Shown piece by piece: positions 1 through 12,200 of a DNA stretch of 64,000 bases. The notes below the pieces were generated by a model. That model was given only the letters and a program-made list of their open reading frames with translations, did not search any database and was not told where the DNA came from. Position numbers and translations under genes: made by a program. The DNA comes from Camarhynchus parvulus. Its lineage: Eukaryota > Chordata > Aves > Passeriformes > Thraupidae. The stretch is taken from positions 10,883,024 through 10,947,023 of the forward strand of contig NC_044576.1 of NCBI RefSeq assembly GCF_901933205.1. The letters are read 5' to 3'. Positions within the stretch are counted from its first letter, which is position 1; every line of letters begins with the position of its first letter.

Positions 1-2330
1 AGAGTTAATTGCGTGAACTATTATCAATTTTTGCTGTTACTCATATTTTTAATAGGGTCACTATTATAGTACATTTTAGAGGAAAAAATAATAAAAAGAC
101 AGAATAAAGCTTTCTTCCAAATTCCCCATTATAAGACTATTTTTCACCTTTACCAAACTCTAATCAGCTTGACTGGGATTTTCTAGTCTGAGCACTTTTC
201 TGAAAAGATGTGTGTGTGTTCATGTGTGTTCATGTGCAAGGGGAAAAAAGGGAAAACACAGTTTTCCCTTATAAAAAGTCATAACTTTGACACAAACCTA
301 GTCTAGCAGACCCATCATGTGCATTGCAGAGCGGTGTTTTCACTTTGATTAATAACTCCATAAAAATTAACCTTCTATGAACCTTACAGCTTTTCAGTTA
401 ACAGAACTCAGTTTAGGCTTGCAAGTGAACTTCCCTGAAGAAGTTTTTTTCCTATTTATTAGTTTCAGATAGGATTTACTACCATAGAAATAAAACTTGG
501 AAGAAAGTGAACTATTCTAATTAGACAACTCATTAATCTGCTCTTAAATGATATTTTAGGAGGATGGGCTAGGAAATTTTCTCCTGACATACAGGTTTAT
601 TCAAGATCAGAAACAAACTGGTGAATTTACAATGAATAGCATATGAAATTATTTTGACATAAATATCAATACAGAAAAATAAATTACGTAAAAGATGACA
701 AATATAATTTCATTTATAAAATTATTAAGAATGAGGGAACATTTCTGCTTCTAAAACCACAGTATGGATAAACCAGAGTCAATTTATATAATAGGCCCTT
801 AGGGAATGATTGCACAGAGGCGCTTCTGGAGGAAAATTGAGACAGCTTTACATATCATCAGGACAGAATATAAGCACCTAGATATCTCTGTATTATAACT
901 AGAGGCACAAAAAGAACCAAGATTTGTGTTCTAGAAGAATAATTTTCCAGGTGGAAATGAAATGAAAGAGAGCAGAAGGACAGGTAAAAATTAACAAAGA
1001 TAACCCAGATTTTTATTTATTTTGAAATTGACAAATGCCTTTCCTTTTTTGTTAGACTGGCTTTGGAGAAAAGCAGTCTTAGGCTGGAAAATATTATTAG
1101 AGGGAGTAATAGCAATTTGGTTCGGAAAAAAGGGAACAATGGTACACTTTGGATGTCAAAAAAGTAGAGATAAATACCATATATTTTTAAAATTGCAATA
1201 GGAAAGATAATAATTGTTGAGAGTCAAGCTAGAAGAAGTCTGGAAATTAGACTGAAACAAATATCAGTAGTCACACATTTGGAAGATGACCAGGAAAAGT
1301 TAAATAAATCCTTTGCCTTTTTTCTATGCAAGACTGGTGAAACAGCAACTGAAGCATCTGTGTACTGAAATGGAACCATCCACATGGATGTGGAACCAAA
1401 ACTTAAAAAAGAAGCATGAGGGAAACAGTCCTGGATAACCCCTGGCCCAGATTGCAAAGGAACTAATATGTGAAATTAGAAATGCATAAACAAGGTTTGC
1501 AAATAACATTAACTAACTTGCTCTGCAGGTCTCTAGCAGGACTAGAGAAGAGGAAAAAATCACACACTCAACAAACTTAACAAACATGTTAAGCTGAGAT
1601 GACATAGTCTGGCTTCAATAGTATGTAATCTTCAGGGGAAGGCAGATGGATTTAGGAGTAAATCTATAATTTAAAAGGGTGAATTATTTCAAAATAGTAT
1701 TTTACCCTAAAACCAGAAAACCTTCTATCACTGTCACTTCAATACATCTATTCAGTAAGCTTGAAAAAAACAGACTCTTTTAATGAATGCATTGAACCAA
1801 TTCCAATATATCCCATACTCCTAGCAGATCTTTCTCAGTCCTGTTCTTCCTGTTCAAAAATCAGATTTTAAGCAGGTAAAACCAGAATCATCTGGCACTT
1901 AAAATTTTCCCAGAAATTTTACTTGCATTGAAAAGGAGCCTGATGCCATGGTGACTGGGCTGTGCCGTCACTGTGATGCCTAATGTATCCAACAGGAAGG
2001 CAGGGAATCCTTAAAAGGCTGAGCCGCTGGGAGGGATGGAGGAAGGGGCAGAAAGAGAGAGTCAACAGAAAATAAATGAAAGGCAGACAAGAAAACCAAT
2101 GTGAACTTTACTAGGATTTTAAAACAAAGTCACAGATAAGTTTCTTTATCATTACAAAGGGTGGGTTTACTCAGAAATAACAGCAAGCTCTAAACCATTG
2201 CTAGTGTTGTAAAAATAGAAAATCTCTTTCTGGTGGTTGCCCTATTTCTGTTTTTTTTTTTTTAACCAAACCCAATTGTTCTGTATTGCTGTGACCTGGG
2301 AGGCCAGACTTCAGTCAAAGCAGGCATCCC
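1..2330. other. AT-rich 5' flank, no gene seen
   Basis: No open frame here has coding texture, and no repeat family is recognisable. The content is AT-rich unique-looking sequence with a short T run near 2251-2263. The segment around 1930-2060 is a little more GC-rich but shows no splice-site framework that I would support. It is probably intergenic DNA upstream of the gene that starts near 8.46 kb. Confidence 0.6.
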
Positions 2331-2359
2331 TGTGTGATTGCTCCAGCTCTCCTCAAGTC

Positions 2360-2530
2360 TCATGCAATTAAAAGCATCAATACTGACACACATTAATGAC
2401 AATAGTTAATGCAAGGGCTAATTGAGACCATCTCCCTCACAGGCCATTTCCCAGCATTAATAGCATGGAAAGCAGCCGTTAATATGTAATTAAATTTCCA
2501 GGATGCATGGGCTATCAAACCAGGTAGCTG
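2360..2530. promoter_or_regulatory. Candidate conserved non-coding element, homeodomain-motif dense
   Basis: About seven ATTA/TAAT cores fall within some 150 bases (for example CATTAATGAC, GTTAATGC, CTAATTGAG, CATTAATAGC, TAATTAAATT). They are interspersed with non-repetitive, moderately GC sequence. This is the texture often seen in deeply conserved developmental enhancers bound by homeodomain factors. Conservation cannot be seen from a single sequence, so the regulatory role is inferred. It lies about 6 kb upstream of the putative promoter. Confidence 0.35.
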
Positions 2531-5500
2531 GAACCCTTCTTCACACCTTTTAACCTCTCATTACCTCTGGAGCCCAAAATAGCCACTGTGCTTGGCAATT
2601 CTGTGCTAATACCTTCCCCTACAAAAGCAAACTGGCTGGCACCAAGGACCAGTTCTGCAGCAGCAAAAGCCAGCTCAGTGAAGCAAGCTGCATTTTCTAA
2701 GCTTTACTTGTCAGGGAGATACCAAACAACATATTACTAACTACCCTTTCAGAGCTAAAGGTGTGTAAATATTTTGCTAACAGCAGATACCAACCCCTCA
2801 GAATTTCTGGGCTCTGAACAACTAATTCTAATATACAATTATATTCCTCTGACAGAAATTAACTGATTTCATTAACAAAACAAAACATTGACATTTTAAT
2901 TCCTTCTGAATCTGATCCCACAGTGCATGAATCAAAAATGATTCCAAGTGAAAATGGCTAGTGTGGGGTTGAGAGAGATGCTTCCACATAGTTTTAGGGA
3001 GAACACCAAGATTTTGAGACAGGTCCTCGTGTATATCACCATTACAAAAAAAGGAAATCAGAGGTACATTTTCCCATTTTGGGCACACAGTTCGAGCTAC
3101 CTCAAGTTTCTGGAACAGTCAGCACTACCCAAATATCAGTCTGAGCATTCGTCAGTAGGAGTGCACTCGCCACAGGGCACTTCTAATGCTTTTGAATAAA
3201 CAGCAGACAATCACTCATGCCAGCCTCTGATAAGAGCAAAGCCAAAGTGTACTGCTGAGAAAAGGCATCCAATTTATCCCTGAACCCATATAAATACTCC
3301 TTATTGAAATATCTGTTCCCCTGATAGCAGACTCCTTGGGCTTTTGGGGTTATTTTAAACTTAACATTTATTTGGGTTCTATGGCAATCTGAAATGAAAC
3401 CTTTTAGTATTCTGGAACAACAACTGACATGGCAGACTTCCCAACTCCTCTCAGTCAAGGATGGACTCTTTGTCATTCAATTTAAGGTATAAATTTAAAG
3501 TTGGTTTCCAGGAAGGGTCTTAACTCCAAATACTGGCAGCATCTGAATCCATCTTTCAGCTGAGGCAAATTTTCATTCATCTAGATGAACTATTTCAACT
3601 ATTTCCAAACTGGACACATTTCTGGTGAGAAAGGGGGAAGAAAGAACTGCTAGCCTAGCATTTGAGCGGACTGTCAAATTTTCAGTTTAAAAAAATTTTG
3701 TTAAAGAATTTTCAGCCTTAGAGATTTGCATCTTTCTCAGTTCCAAGTAAATGTTGAGAGTTTTGGTTTAATAACCACATATTAATTGGTCTTTTAAAAA
3801 CACCAATGGCCAAAATTTTTGGTCCCAATTTAATTGAGAAAGAAAAATAAAATTAAAGCTCAGGTCTTTAAAAACAACTGAAGCAAAGGGATCTTTTTCA
3901 GGAATGCTTCAGACACCAAAATACCGCTTCACAATGGAAACTTCAACCAAACCAAGCTGCAGTATTAAAAACACTTCATAAAATCTGTTTTCAAGGGCTC
4001 AGCATCCTTGTAAAGTCAGGTAGTGCACATTATATGTCAAGGCTATCGCTTTAGAAACCTGAGATCATCTCCTTGCTGTGCAGGGAGATTGAGTCACTGG
4101 TACAGCACTGAAGAATTAAGTTCACTTGAGCATTCTGTGGGAAGGAGCATCCCTCTGTTTTCTAAAGTATCCTCTCATGTGAGACAGAGTGAGAGGCAAA
4201 TGGTTTTGGAGATGGGTTGCCCACCTCTTAAGCTGAGATGTGGGCAGACACAACAATTGCTTAAAAAGCTGCTGCAAGAACAGAAAAGAATTAATCAGCT
4301 CCCCTTAGCCATGATGAGGACAAACAGAGACAATCAATGTATTTTGTCAGGACTAGTTTGATGAGGTATTGTGTTAGACATCAGGCAAAGAAACCAACCC
4401 CAAACTTCCTAATAACAAAAATACTAAACTACTGCAATAGGATGACGACAGCAACTCAGAAATTCATAGCACTGGAGCATTCAGAGAGTACAGGCAAAAC
4501 CAAAAAACCAGAGGTTGAGCTGCACGCGGGAATAGGAATGAAATCAATCCAGTTCAGTTCCTTTTTTCTAAACTGTGATTTAAAAAATCTCAATCTTTTC
4601 ACAAAATGGAATTGGAAAAAAAAATTACCATTTTCAGCTTTTCCACTAGCTTCAGCAACCATGAAACATTCTCCCCAATTAGCATTGCAGCTTATTTATT
4701 GGGAGATCTACAGACAAAACGTCCTTTTTTTAAACATGGTCCTGTGTTCTATCTTCCATGTGGTTCTCCACATTTCAAAAGTAAACAGAAACACAAATGT
4801 CTACACACAGCTAATGGGAGCTGTGTGCAGCCACCTTTGCAGCCAAAGTAATCATTCATACCATTTATTTAATTCATTCTGAAAGCATCATTTTTCATAA
4901 TTACAGACATATGGACATAACTGCCATTCAAAAAAAAAACTTGCTGGTATTATAGTAAGTTCAGATTCTTTAATATAAATACATTTCTAACATCAAATGC
5001 AATATTTTGGGCTGCAAACTGAAGAAAGAAAAGATACAACTTTTGTAGTGGTTTTGCATTCTAGAATTGTACATTTTAAGTCAATTATTTCTGTACACAG
5101 CAGATCACCACTGCAGTGGGTTTGCCCTTAACAGTCAAGGTTAAAGTTACTCTCAAGTCTATTTTACTTTCCATAACTCAAATTTCATTACTTTAACCTC
5201 AAAATAATGTTTGAGAGAGAATATATAGCAGGTCTAATGCTTGGAATTTGTTACTGGAATTGAAAATAACAAAGTTTTCAGCACCTAAACTGAAGTGCAA
5301 AATTTTGAGTTAAGTGTGGAGGCTTAACAGTGACTAAGCACAGAAGCATATGTCTGTAAAAGAAAAAGGCAAAATAATAATGAAAAATGCTTTGTTCTCT
5401 CTTTATTTGTAATAAAATAGGTATGAGGGGATGAAATGTAGCAGGACATGGGAAGGTAACAAATAAGTACATGGGTTACACTGCTTCAGAAGAACTCAGG

Positions 5501-5605
5501 AAAATCACTGCTTTGCACAGACTTTGGTCATTTATTGGAAGGCACCCAGCCACTCAACAGATAAAACTGACCAGTCTAAAGCATGATTCTGCAATGATGT
5601 GATTT
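2531..5605. other. Non-coding stretch, nothing recognised
   Basis: Several open frames of 80-180 codons occur here, the longest at 4337-4882 on the plus strand. Their translations are rich in K, N, S, F and H, as expected of AT-rich non-coding DNA, and show no domain. No repeat family is recognised. Confidence 0.55.
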
Positions 5606-5695
5606 TCACAGAATCATACAATTAACTAGATTGGAAAAGACCTTTGAGATCATCAAGTCCATTTTGTTGCATTCAATGATAAGGAAAAAGACCAG
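5606..5695 (-). mobile_element. CR1 LINE 3' fragment
   Basis: Read on the plus strand it begins with a CACAGAATCATACAAT-type segment, followed by TTGGAAAAGACCTTTGAGAT and a CATCAAGTCC block. This is the reverse complement of the CR1 3' end, which finishes in short ATTCTATG-type repeats. Only the last 80-90 bases of the element remain, as usual for 5'-truncated CR1 insertions in birds. The inner end is diverged and its boundary approximate. Confidence 0.75.
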
Positions 5696-8420
5696 CTCTG
5701 ACCTCATTCCATTTGTATATTCTGTGACTATTTAGCATGTGGGGAAAAAAGAAAATCACAGTAAACATATTCTAAATAAAAATATTTTTTTTTTTCCTGG
5801 ATGCCCTCTTGTGTTCTTATGTTTGTCTGGGATGGTTTTGAGTACTGCAGTGGTAGAGATGTCACAGCTTCCTCAGGCAGCCTGGGCTTTATGGCAGCTA
5901 CAGGCAAGTGCAGCTGCACTACAAGTTTTTGTATGCAACACTGCCAACTTCTGCCTTACAATTCAATTAGATTCTTGACCTGCTCCTTATCTCTGCAGCA
6001 GAGACTCCCAATTATTTTGGCAATAAGTGACCTAAGGACTACTCTGGCATATGCAAATCTTCACTATCTGATCTGAAGAAGGTTGTCAATCAACTGCTCC
6101 AGAAAATAATGCTCCTGTCATCAGCTAGAGCTTTTAAATAAATAGACATCTGAGAGAGTTTTACTCATGCAGCTTCTGTAATGTGCAGCTTTACAAGTTT
6201 AATTGGAATTGGAATTTACTCCATATTTACTCTGACAAAAACAGTCATTGACAAAACAATAGCAGCAATCCTCCCAGCCAAACTGGGTCTATTCTTCCAA
6301 ACTTCTTGCACTTGGTCAAATTTCAATGGAGAATGGAATTTGCAAAGAACTAATAAAGCATCCCCTTAGGAATTTAAAGAACAAGGCTATAGAAAGATAT
6401 AAGGGAGTCCTTACTATTTTTAATAAGGCATATAAGGGAGATATAAGGGAGTCCTTCCTATTTTTAAACTGTTTTCATTATCACTTTTAAAATGATGTTA
6501 ATGTCTTATTGATATGATCATGAGTGGGCGATTTAGTGACATTTCTATCCATGTGAAAGGTAGAAAGAACTGTACTAAAGAATGAGCTACCAGGTCTGTG
6601 GTTCTCTGAATGTGCAAGAATGTCAGTCACAGCCACTTTAGCTCTACTCACTCCTGTCCTGCCATGCAGGACACCCAGCTCCAGCCACTGCCATCTGTCA
6701 CCTCAGAGAAATGAGTTTTAAAATTTGGTCCTATTCTCTGCCATTGATACCTGTCCCTGCCCTGTCTCTCTCCACTGAATATTCCCAGTGGTCCAGGACC
6801 TTAAGGGACAATCCAGTATCACAAAGAGTGGCTGAAGCAAAGGCTTTGTTACAGCAGGTGTCCTCCATGGCACAAAACCTTTTTCTTCTCCTACCCAACC
6901 ATTTTCCACATGAAGTCTGTTGCACCTTGAATACACTTACAATTCTGGTTGGTTTCTAAGTGACCTGAATGAACCCTGGATAGACGTTCTAAACACAGCT
7001 GATTATCCAGAATGATGCACTTCTCCATGGCCACTGCCCAGCAGTACCAAAGACTATTTCTCCTGATGAATTTAGGGCCACAGAGAGGTCAGATTAAATA
7101 CTCCTGTGGATATATTTCATGCTGTTCACTCGCAGACTGAAGGAGAAGTCTCCTTATACTCTACAGCAGCACATGGCTGACAGGTATTTACTGTTCATGC
7201 CACTATGTAGAGTTAGATGTGGAAATTAATGGGGCTAAAAGAAGGTTGCCACATTGGTTCAAATTTTCAGGGGGAAAAAAACCCCCGAAGTATGATTTTG
7301 CCTGCAATCAGCCTAAGGAAACATTTCCTAAGCTCTTGGATATGGGCTGCAGTTCTGCTTCATTATGAATTAGAGTCCAGTAAATCCCTAGTACCTTTAG
7401 CACTGTCAGAAGTATATATACAATTAAATAAAAGGAAAAAAAATCTGAAGAACCCATATCTCACTCTCACAGGACCATCCCTATCCAATAAGACCAGAAT
7501 AAAAAACCCCCAATCATTTTGTACTCTGCAGAGGGAAACACAGGCAGAACACCTAATGGATATTTAAGTGGTACAATCATTTGTACTATCCTTCATTCAG
7601 TTTTCTAATCAAGAATGTATACCTATCTCAGCTCTTTCACCTTTTGCTGTAATTCTTTTCCTAGTTTTCTTGGGGGATTTTGTGCCAATTAGTCAGGATT
7701 AAAATCATCCATACACAGTCATATTAAAGTAATATAAGATATGAAACACCACACCCCTTTTCAGACACAGATAAATTTGATAAATATTCAGAGCACCTGA
7801 GCATAGCTTGACACAAAGGTAGTAGTACAAATAATTTAATAAAGGCCATTTAAAAGCCCACAAAAGCCTTCCAGATTTAGCAATCAGTTAGCCAACAGTG
7901 AGAACCTAAACATTTTTCCCACTTTTCTAGTGACGCTAAAGTATTTACAGCCCTCACCAAGTTCTGTGAAGCTGTCCTCTATTAGCTTCCTAAGAAAATA
8001 TTTGTATAAACAAACTTATGCATTCAAGGGGTGTGAGTGCAATGAAATGATTAAGCCATATTTTGGAGACTTAGGGTGATTAGAAACTAGCTGTGTTTGC
8101 CCAGAGAAATCTTCGCCATTTAGTGCAAGTAACCCACTCTAACAGCTTCATTTTTCCTCCTGAAAATTATTTGGGGAATCCCCAGGAGGGGTTCTGTCTC
8201 TAGCACCAGTCTCTGATCTGCAGAAATATGTCCTGAGATGATAAACCAGATGATAAACCATATCAGAGACTCAGAAATTATCCCAACCTTGTTGTGTTTG
8301 GAGTAACCAAGAAATGTTTCTCCCCCCAACAAAATTGTGGCTGCAAACATCTTTTCCTATTTTTTTCTCCCTCTGATGCCAGAATTACCGCCCTTGCCCT
8401 TGGTTTCCCACTCCCAGCTA
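5696..8420. other. Non-coding upstream stretch
   Basis: No supported gene. It holds a short imperfect direct duplication (6395-6467, listed separately) and a small doubling of GATGATAAACCA near 8236-8260. GC content rises towards the promoter at its right end. Confidence 0.55.
6395..6467. repeat. Local 29-bp direct duplication
   Basis: Positions 6395-6423 and 6439-6467 are the same 29-base segment with a single A/C difference. They are offset by 44 bases and separated by 15 bases that themselves carry a partial ATAAGGGAG copy. It looks like a small tandem duplication caused by slippage; no function is implied. Confidence 0.85.
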
Positions 8421-8427
8421 AACAGCC

Positions 8428-8434
8428 TATAAAA
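8428..8434 (+). promoter_or_regulatory. TATA box of putative promoter
   Basis: TATAAAA stands at the left edge of the CpG island, in CCTATAAAATTG context. An initiator-like TCACATC follows with its A at 8464, 36 bases downstream of the first T, slightly longer than the usual 28-33. A TATA box and initiator at the border of a CpG island, upstream of an ATG-bearing exon with a consensus donor, support a plus-strand promoter. The actual start site is inferred; a CpG-island promoter could start at several places downstream. Confidence 0.55.
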
Positions 8435-8531
8435 TTGCTGCAAGGAGCCGAGTGCTGCTTTTCACATCGCCGCAGACAGAGCATAATCTGCACAGAGCAT
8501 CCGCGCCAGCCTCCAAAGGAGAGAGAGGATC

Positions 8532-8894
8532 ATGTAATCGCCGAGATGCCGAGGAGTTCCTCCGAGCACGGACTACCGGGGAGACACGAGCAGGGAGGAG
8601 GCTCTATAGGCGGACAGTGCATCGCGTATTGAGAAGTAACTTTGGGCAGCGCGTTGCGGGGCCGGGCAGCAGCGGGGAAGGGAGCCGGGGGCACATGGTA
8701 CATTCCTGCCTGGCTGTGCTCCCTGCCGCTCCTCCTGCCGGCTCCCGGCCGGCTCCCCCTGCCGTGCCGTGCCGTGCCGTGCCGCAGGCTGCAGGATGGG
8801 ACGCGCTCGCTGCCCGGCCAGCCCGCGGCTGTCACCCAGCGCAGCCAGCCCGCAGCCCGTGCGAGCAGCGAGCCCTCTCTGCCGTTTAGGATGA
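8532..8894 (+). promoter_or_regulatory. Cluster of four upstream ORFs in the leader
   Basis: Four ATGs precede the 8891 ATG. The first is a minimal ATGTAA start-stop at 8532-8537, with A at -3. The second opens a 28-codon frame at 8546-8632. The third opens 64 codons at 8695-8889 and its TAG ends one base before the main ATG. The fourth opens 32 codons at 8796-8894 and its TGA overlaps the main ATG as ATGA. In eukaryotic leaders, uORFs normally reduce initiation at the main start and can make it responsive to stress or initiation-factor levels. Whether they are in the mature transcript depends on the unproven start site. Confidence 0.55.
8761..8785. repeat. (GCCGT)n pentanucleotide microsatellite in the leader
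   Basis: Four perfect GCCGT units followed by GCCGC, inside the CpG island and inside the third uORF. Because the unit is five bases, length changes would shift the frame of that uORF and could alter its stop position relative to the main ATG. Confidence 0.9.
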
Positions 8895-8975
8895 CTCACT
8901 GGAATCTGCCGCTAATTCCTCTTTTGCTGATAGTGGACGGAGAACAACCAAAAAGCTACACTGGACTAGACCAAG
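8891..8975 (+). CDS. First coding exon of an unidentified secreted or membrane protein (partial)
   Basis: The ATG at 8891 has A at -3 and opens 28 codons plus one base before the donor. The translation starts MTHWNLPLIPLLLIVDG. It has a hydrophobic run LPLIPLLLIV at about residues 6-15, a possible cleavage near VDG/EQ, then a polar EQPKSYTGLDQ segment. The phase-1 splice just after a signal-peptide-like segment is a common design in genes for extracellular and receptor proteins. The frame is open back to about 8642 without another ATG. If unspliced, it would run to a TAA at 9104-9106 (71 codons), a less likely product. I cannot name the gene, and the remaining exons were not found to the right. 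The signal peptide is weak because it lacks an early basic residue, so a non-coding exon remains possible. Confidence 0.5.
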
Positions 8976-8981
8976 GTAAGA
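8976..8981 (+). other. Splice donor site
   Basis: CCAAG|GTAAGAG is an almost perfect match to the vertebrate U1 donor consensus (AG|GTAAGT). It lies inside the CpG island, 85 bases after the ATG. It defines the end of the putative first exon and the start of an intron whose acceptor was not located. Confidence 0.65.
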
Positions 8982-9230
8982 GATCTAAGTGTCTTTTTTA
9001 CCCTACGGCCACCCGAGGCTGTGTAGGAAAGCTGGCACCGGCGCTAATTCGGTGGGTGTCTGAACACCTGGCATTACATGCCATCAGTGTGTCTTTCTGG
9101 TGTTAACCCTGCGCGCACCACCCAGCCACCCCCGGAGGGATGGAGGCAGGTCAAAACACAGCCTAGGTACTGCATTTTCTCCCCTTAATGCAACTTTTGC
9201 GGCTGCACTACCCCGCCTGCTCCCGTGGAT

Positions 9231-12200
9231 ACAAGAAGCTTCTCAATATTGCTGAATGATGAGGCTTTTGTGCTGTGCTGCTGGGAATGGAGCGTACCAG
9301 GCGTCTGTCATGGACTCCGTGTGGATTCATTCCCACAGCAGTTGTTTCATCACTTTAATGAGTTGAGATTCCACAGTCCACAGAAACGCTTCCCTGTCAT
9401 TGCCCCTCTCTCTGAGGGCTTCTCAGATAGATGCGATCCATTTGGGGGCTTTTCAAAAGTAGTGCTCACTGAAAGCACCAGGGCAAGTCTGCTGGAGCAC
9501 AGGCAGTGCTGCACTACATATTCTGTCTGCATTCCTCTCTGCTGTTTCTGCTGTGAATCAAAAATTCAGCCTTGCAGGAGGGTTTTTGCAAGGACAGTAA
9601 ATGTCTCTGGCACAACAATTTAAAGTAAAGGGAGAAGCTGTTTCTCCCCATTCTGAAATCCTGGCAAAATATTCTTCTTCCATTTTCTGAGGAAGTACTG
9701 TATTTCTAGCAGAGTTATCTAAGCAGGTTTCTGCTGGGGCTGATTGACAGTTTTTAGTTGTGATTTTAATGGAAATCTCTCACTGAATGTCTACAGCTTC
9801 ATTTCTGTCAGTCCAATGCTTTTTAGCAAATGGCTTTCTTTGGAGGGTGACACCTTTAAAATTAGCCCAGAATCATATTTTTCTAGACCTATAAACAAGA
9901 GTATCAGACCAGCCAATGCATATTGCAGAGTCCCAGAATCTCACCTTTGGATTTTAATGGTATAACTGCAGTGGAAGACATTTGGTTTGGTTTACAGGTT
10001 TTCTGTACTGTGCAGAGTCACAATTGAAACTGAATTTATCTGTGTTTCCTATATATCATTATGGTTTTTCTCTGCATTATCCTACATGTTCTATTTGTTC
10101 AGACCTTCTGTGGACTGGCAATAGGTTTATTAATAGTTGACTTTTAAACCTTTTTTTAAAAACTGCCCTGACATTACTGCCATGAAAAAGACTCTTTGCT
10201 CAAGGAAGATGACACGTCCCACATTGATCCCACCCATGGAGGTGACCAAACAGGTACCAGCAATTAACAAAAAAAGCACCACTCAGCTTCCCAGCAACCA
10301 CCAAGACCCACAAGCCGTTGACCCAGCATGAATATTTTTGGAATGAACTCAAACATGGCACCAATAAGCACTCCCCTTAGCTACTACCCTCTCCATGCAC
10401 TCTTTAAAATAGATTAGGGGAAAAATGTTCTTCTTTCAGAGAATTCTCAGGAATTTAAAACAGAGTTTCGGGAAGAGGTAGGACAACATCTTGATGTGTC
10501 AGCATGGATTCTACATCATTTTCCATCAGAACATGGTACAATTTTCCACTTGTGAAAGTGGAAAGCATTTACCAACATTATGTTTTAAGATTATTTCTAG
10601 TCATTTAGACAAGTGCAGAGACTTTGATACTTTTTTAAAAATTTACTTCTTTTTCCTAGCATTTAGATATGGTGCCTGACTGCAAGGGTATCAGATTATT
10701 TCCAGGGAAAGTAATTCTAAAGTACAATTTAGACAACAGATCATTGTGATTCCATTAAAAGTTGATAATATTAATGTAACTTATTTTTAAATTAGTGCCT
10801 ATTTATTGTATTCCAGCTCTTAGTCACTTGCTAGTGAAGCACATGCCATAGTCTCTGGGGTCTGAGTAGCTATTTTTGAGCCTGTCTGCCTAATGTCTGG
10901 AATACAAAATTACCCTGTTCACAATTTGGCTTTTCTGTGTTATTTTCCTTTCGTCTGAGACATCAGTATATTATCAATTCTCATCTGGGTGGCTCCTTTC
11001 AGGTGGAATCTTAGTCCATTTAAATGCAGACAATTTACTGTGATAACAGTTTACTGTAACTTAGCAACAAGAGCTAAAAAAAAAATCAAGTTACAGCCAT
11101 AACACACGCAAACCTTGTATTGTGCTGCCCTGTACTCAGCAAATTAAACCCTTGAGATAAATGACATTCTAGACCAGTCAGTTTAATATCATTAGCTGGG
11201 CTGGCCAGTTGCTCTAATTACAGAAGTCAAAGAGTGCAGGAAGCAGCTGCAAAGTCAGCACATGTGCAAGGAGCTGTTTGTAAAGCAGAAACACGTGCTT
11301 TAGCTTGAGTCTTTTTGTTGCAAGATGAATTATTAAGGAAACATATGGCATTTAGTATCACTGACATCAAAATGGTCTGGCTGGGGTCCAGGTGGCAAGA
11401 CTTGTATGAGTGGCATGGGGTTATCACTGGTCTCTCTGTGAACATTCATTTCTGGCATAATATCTTCACCAAAATAAACAAACCCTTCCAATGCTATTTC
11501 TCTATGATCAGACTCTTGGGTCATTCATTGCTGGTGAGCTGGGAGGACAGCACAAGGAGGATCAGCACAATGCTTATAGGTACTGTCCTACCTATTTTAG
11601 TCAAAATAGAGAATCCACTGTCAATGAAACATGTTCAGGGAGCAATAAGATGCAGACCTGGCACCCTGGAACTGGGTGAAAAGAAGAAACATCCCTAAGA
11701 CAGAGACATACTCAACTCTGGAGCTCTGCTTGAGTCTAAAAGAATAACCAGCTACAAACAGCTGAAAGTAGAGTCAGGCAGCTGCTCTGATGGGTGGCCA
11801 GGGATCCCCTCAGCTCTGAGTTTTACATCCCTCTTGGCATTTCACCTCCAGAAACTGAATTCAGGAGAGGCAGGAGTTTTGCTGTGGTTAGTTAGGTGGA
11901 TTCAGTCTTATAGCTGATTTCATTTAGTAAAGAAAAATGTTCAGCCAAGTTCTTCCCCTCAAAAAATCAGCTTGAATAGAAGGTTCTTCAGTTGTCTGGT
12001 ACTGCTGTATATTTCATTTGAACATAAAGCTCCACCCAAAATGAAGAGCTCTAAACAAATCAACAAGGTTTTACACATTAGGAATGAACAAGCTCTTGAT
12101 AACAACCTCTTGAAAGGTATCAAATCCACCCCAACTACTTGATAAAGCATATTCTGCACAGAGGCCTGCAAAAATGGATTAAGTTTCATCTCCTTTGAAA

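Larger units (their letters stand above)
8464..8975 (+). other. Putative first exon (5' leader plus start of CDS)
   Basis: The left end is the initiator-like A at 8464, and the right end is the splice donor CCAAG|GTAAGA at 8975/8976. The exon would be about 512 bases with a leader of about 427 bases. The leader is GC-rich and contains four ATGs that open short frames before the main ATG. An alternative is that the whole exon is non-coding leader and translation starts in exon 2, because the 28-codon frame is short. The left boundary is the least certain part. Confidence 0.55.
8440..9230. promoter_or_regulatory. CpG island over promoter and first exon
   Basis: Hand counting gives about 43 CpG dinucleotides in 8461-8940, while the flanking kilobases have only one or two per hundred bases. 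The island thins out past the splice donor but still carries clusters near 9109-9140 and 9196-9225. It covers the TATA box, the leader and the ATG at 8891. This is the densest CpG region of the window and the best evidence that an active gene start lies here. Confidence 0.85.

Noticed and set aside
4337..4882. 181-codon plus-strand ORF, the longest in the window
   Set aside because: Composition is that of AT-rich non-coding DNA (K, N, S, H, F rich), it overlaps frames on both strands, and no domain, signal peptide or splice framework is seen.
8891..9106. Unspliced 71-codon small protein
   Set aside because: A near-consensus donor interrupts it at 8975/8976, and the sequence beyond the donor has no protein-like features, so a spliced first exon is preferred.
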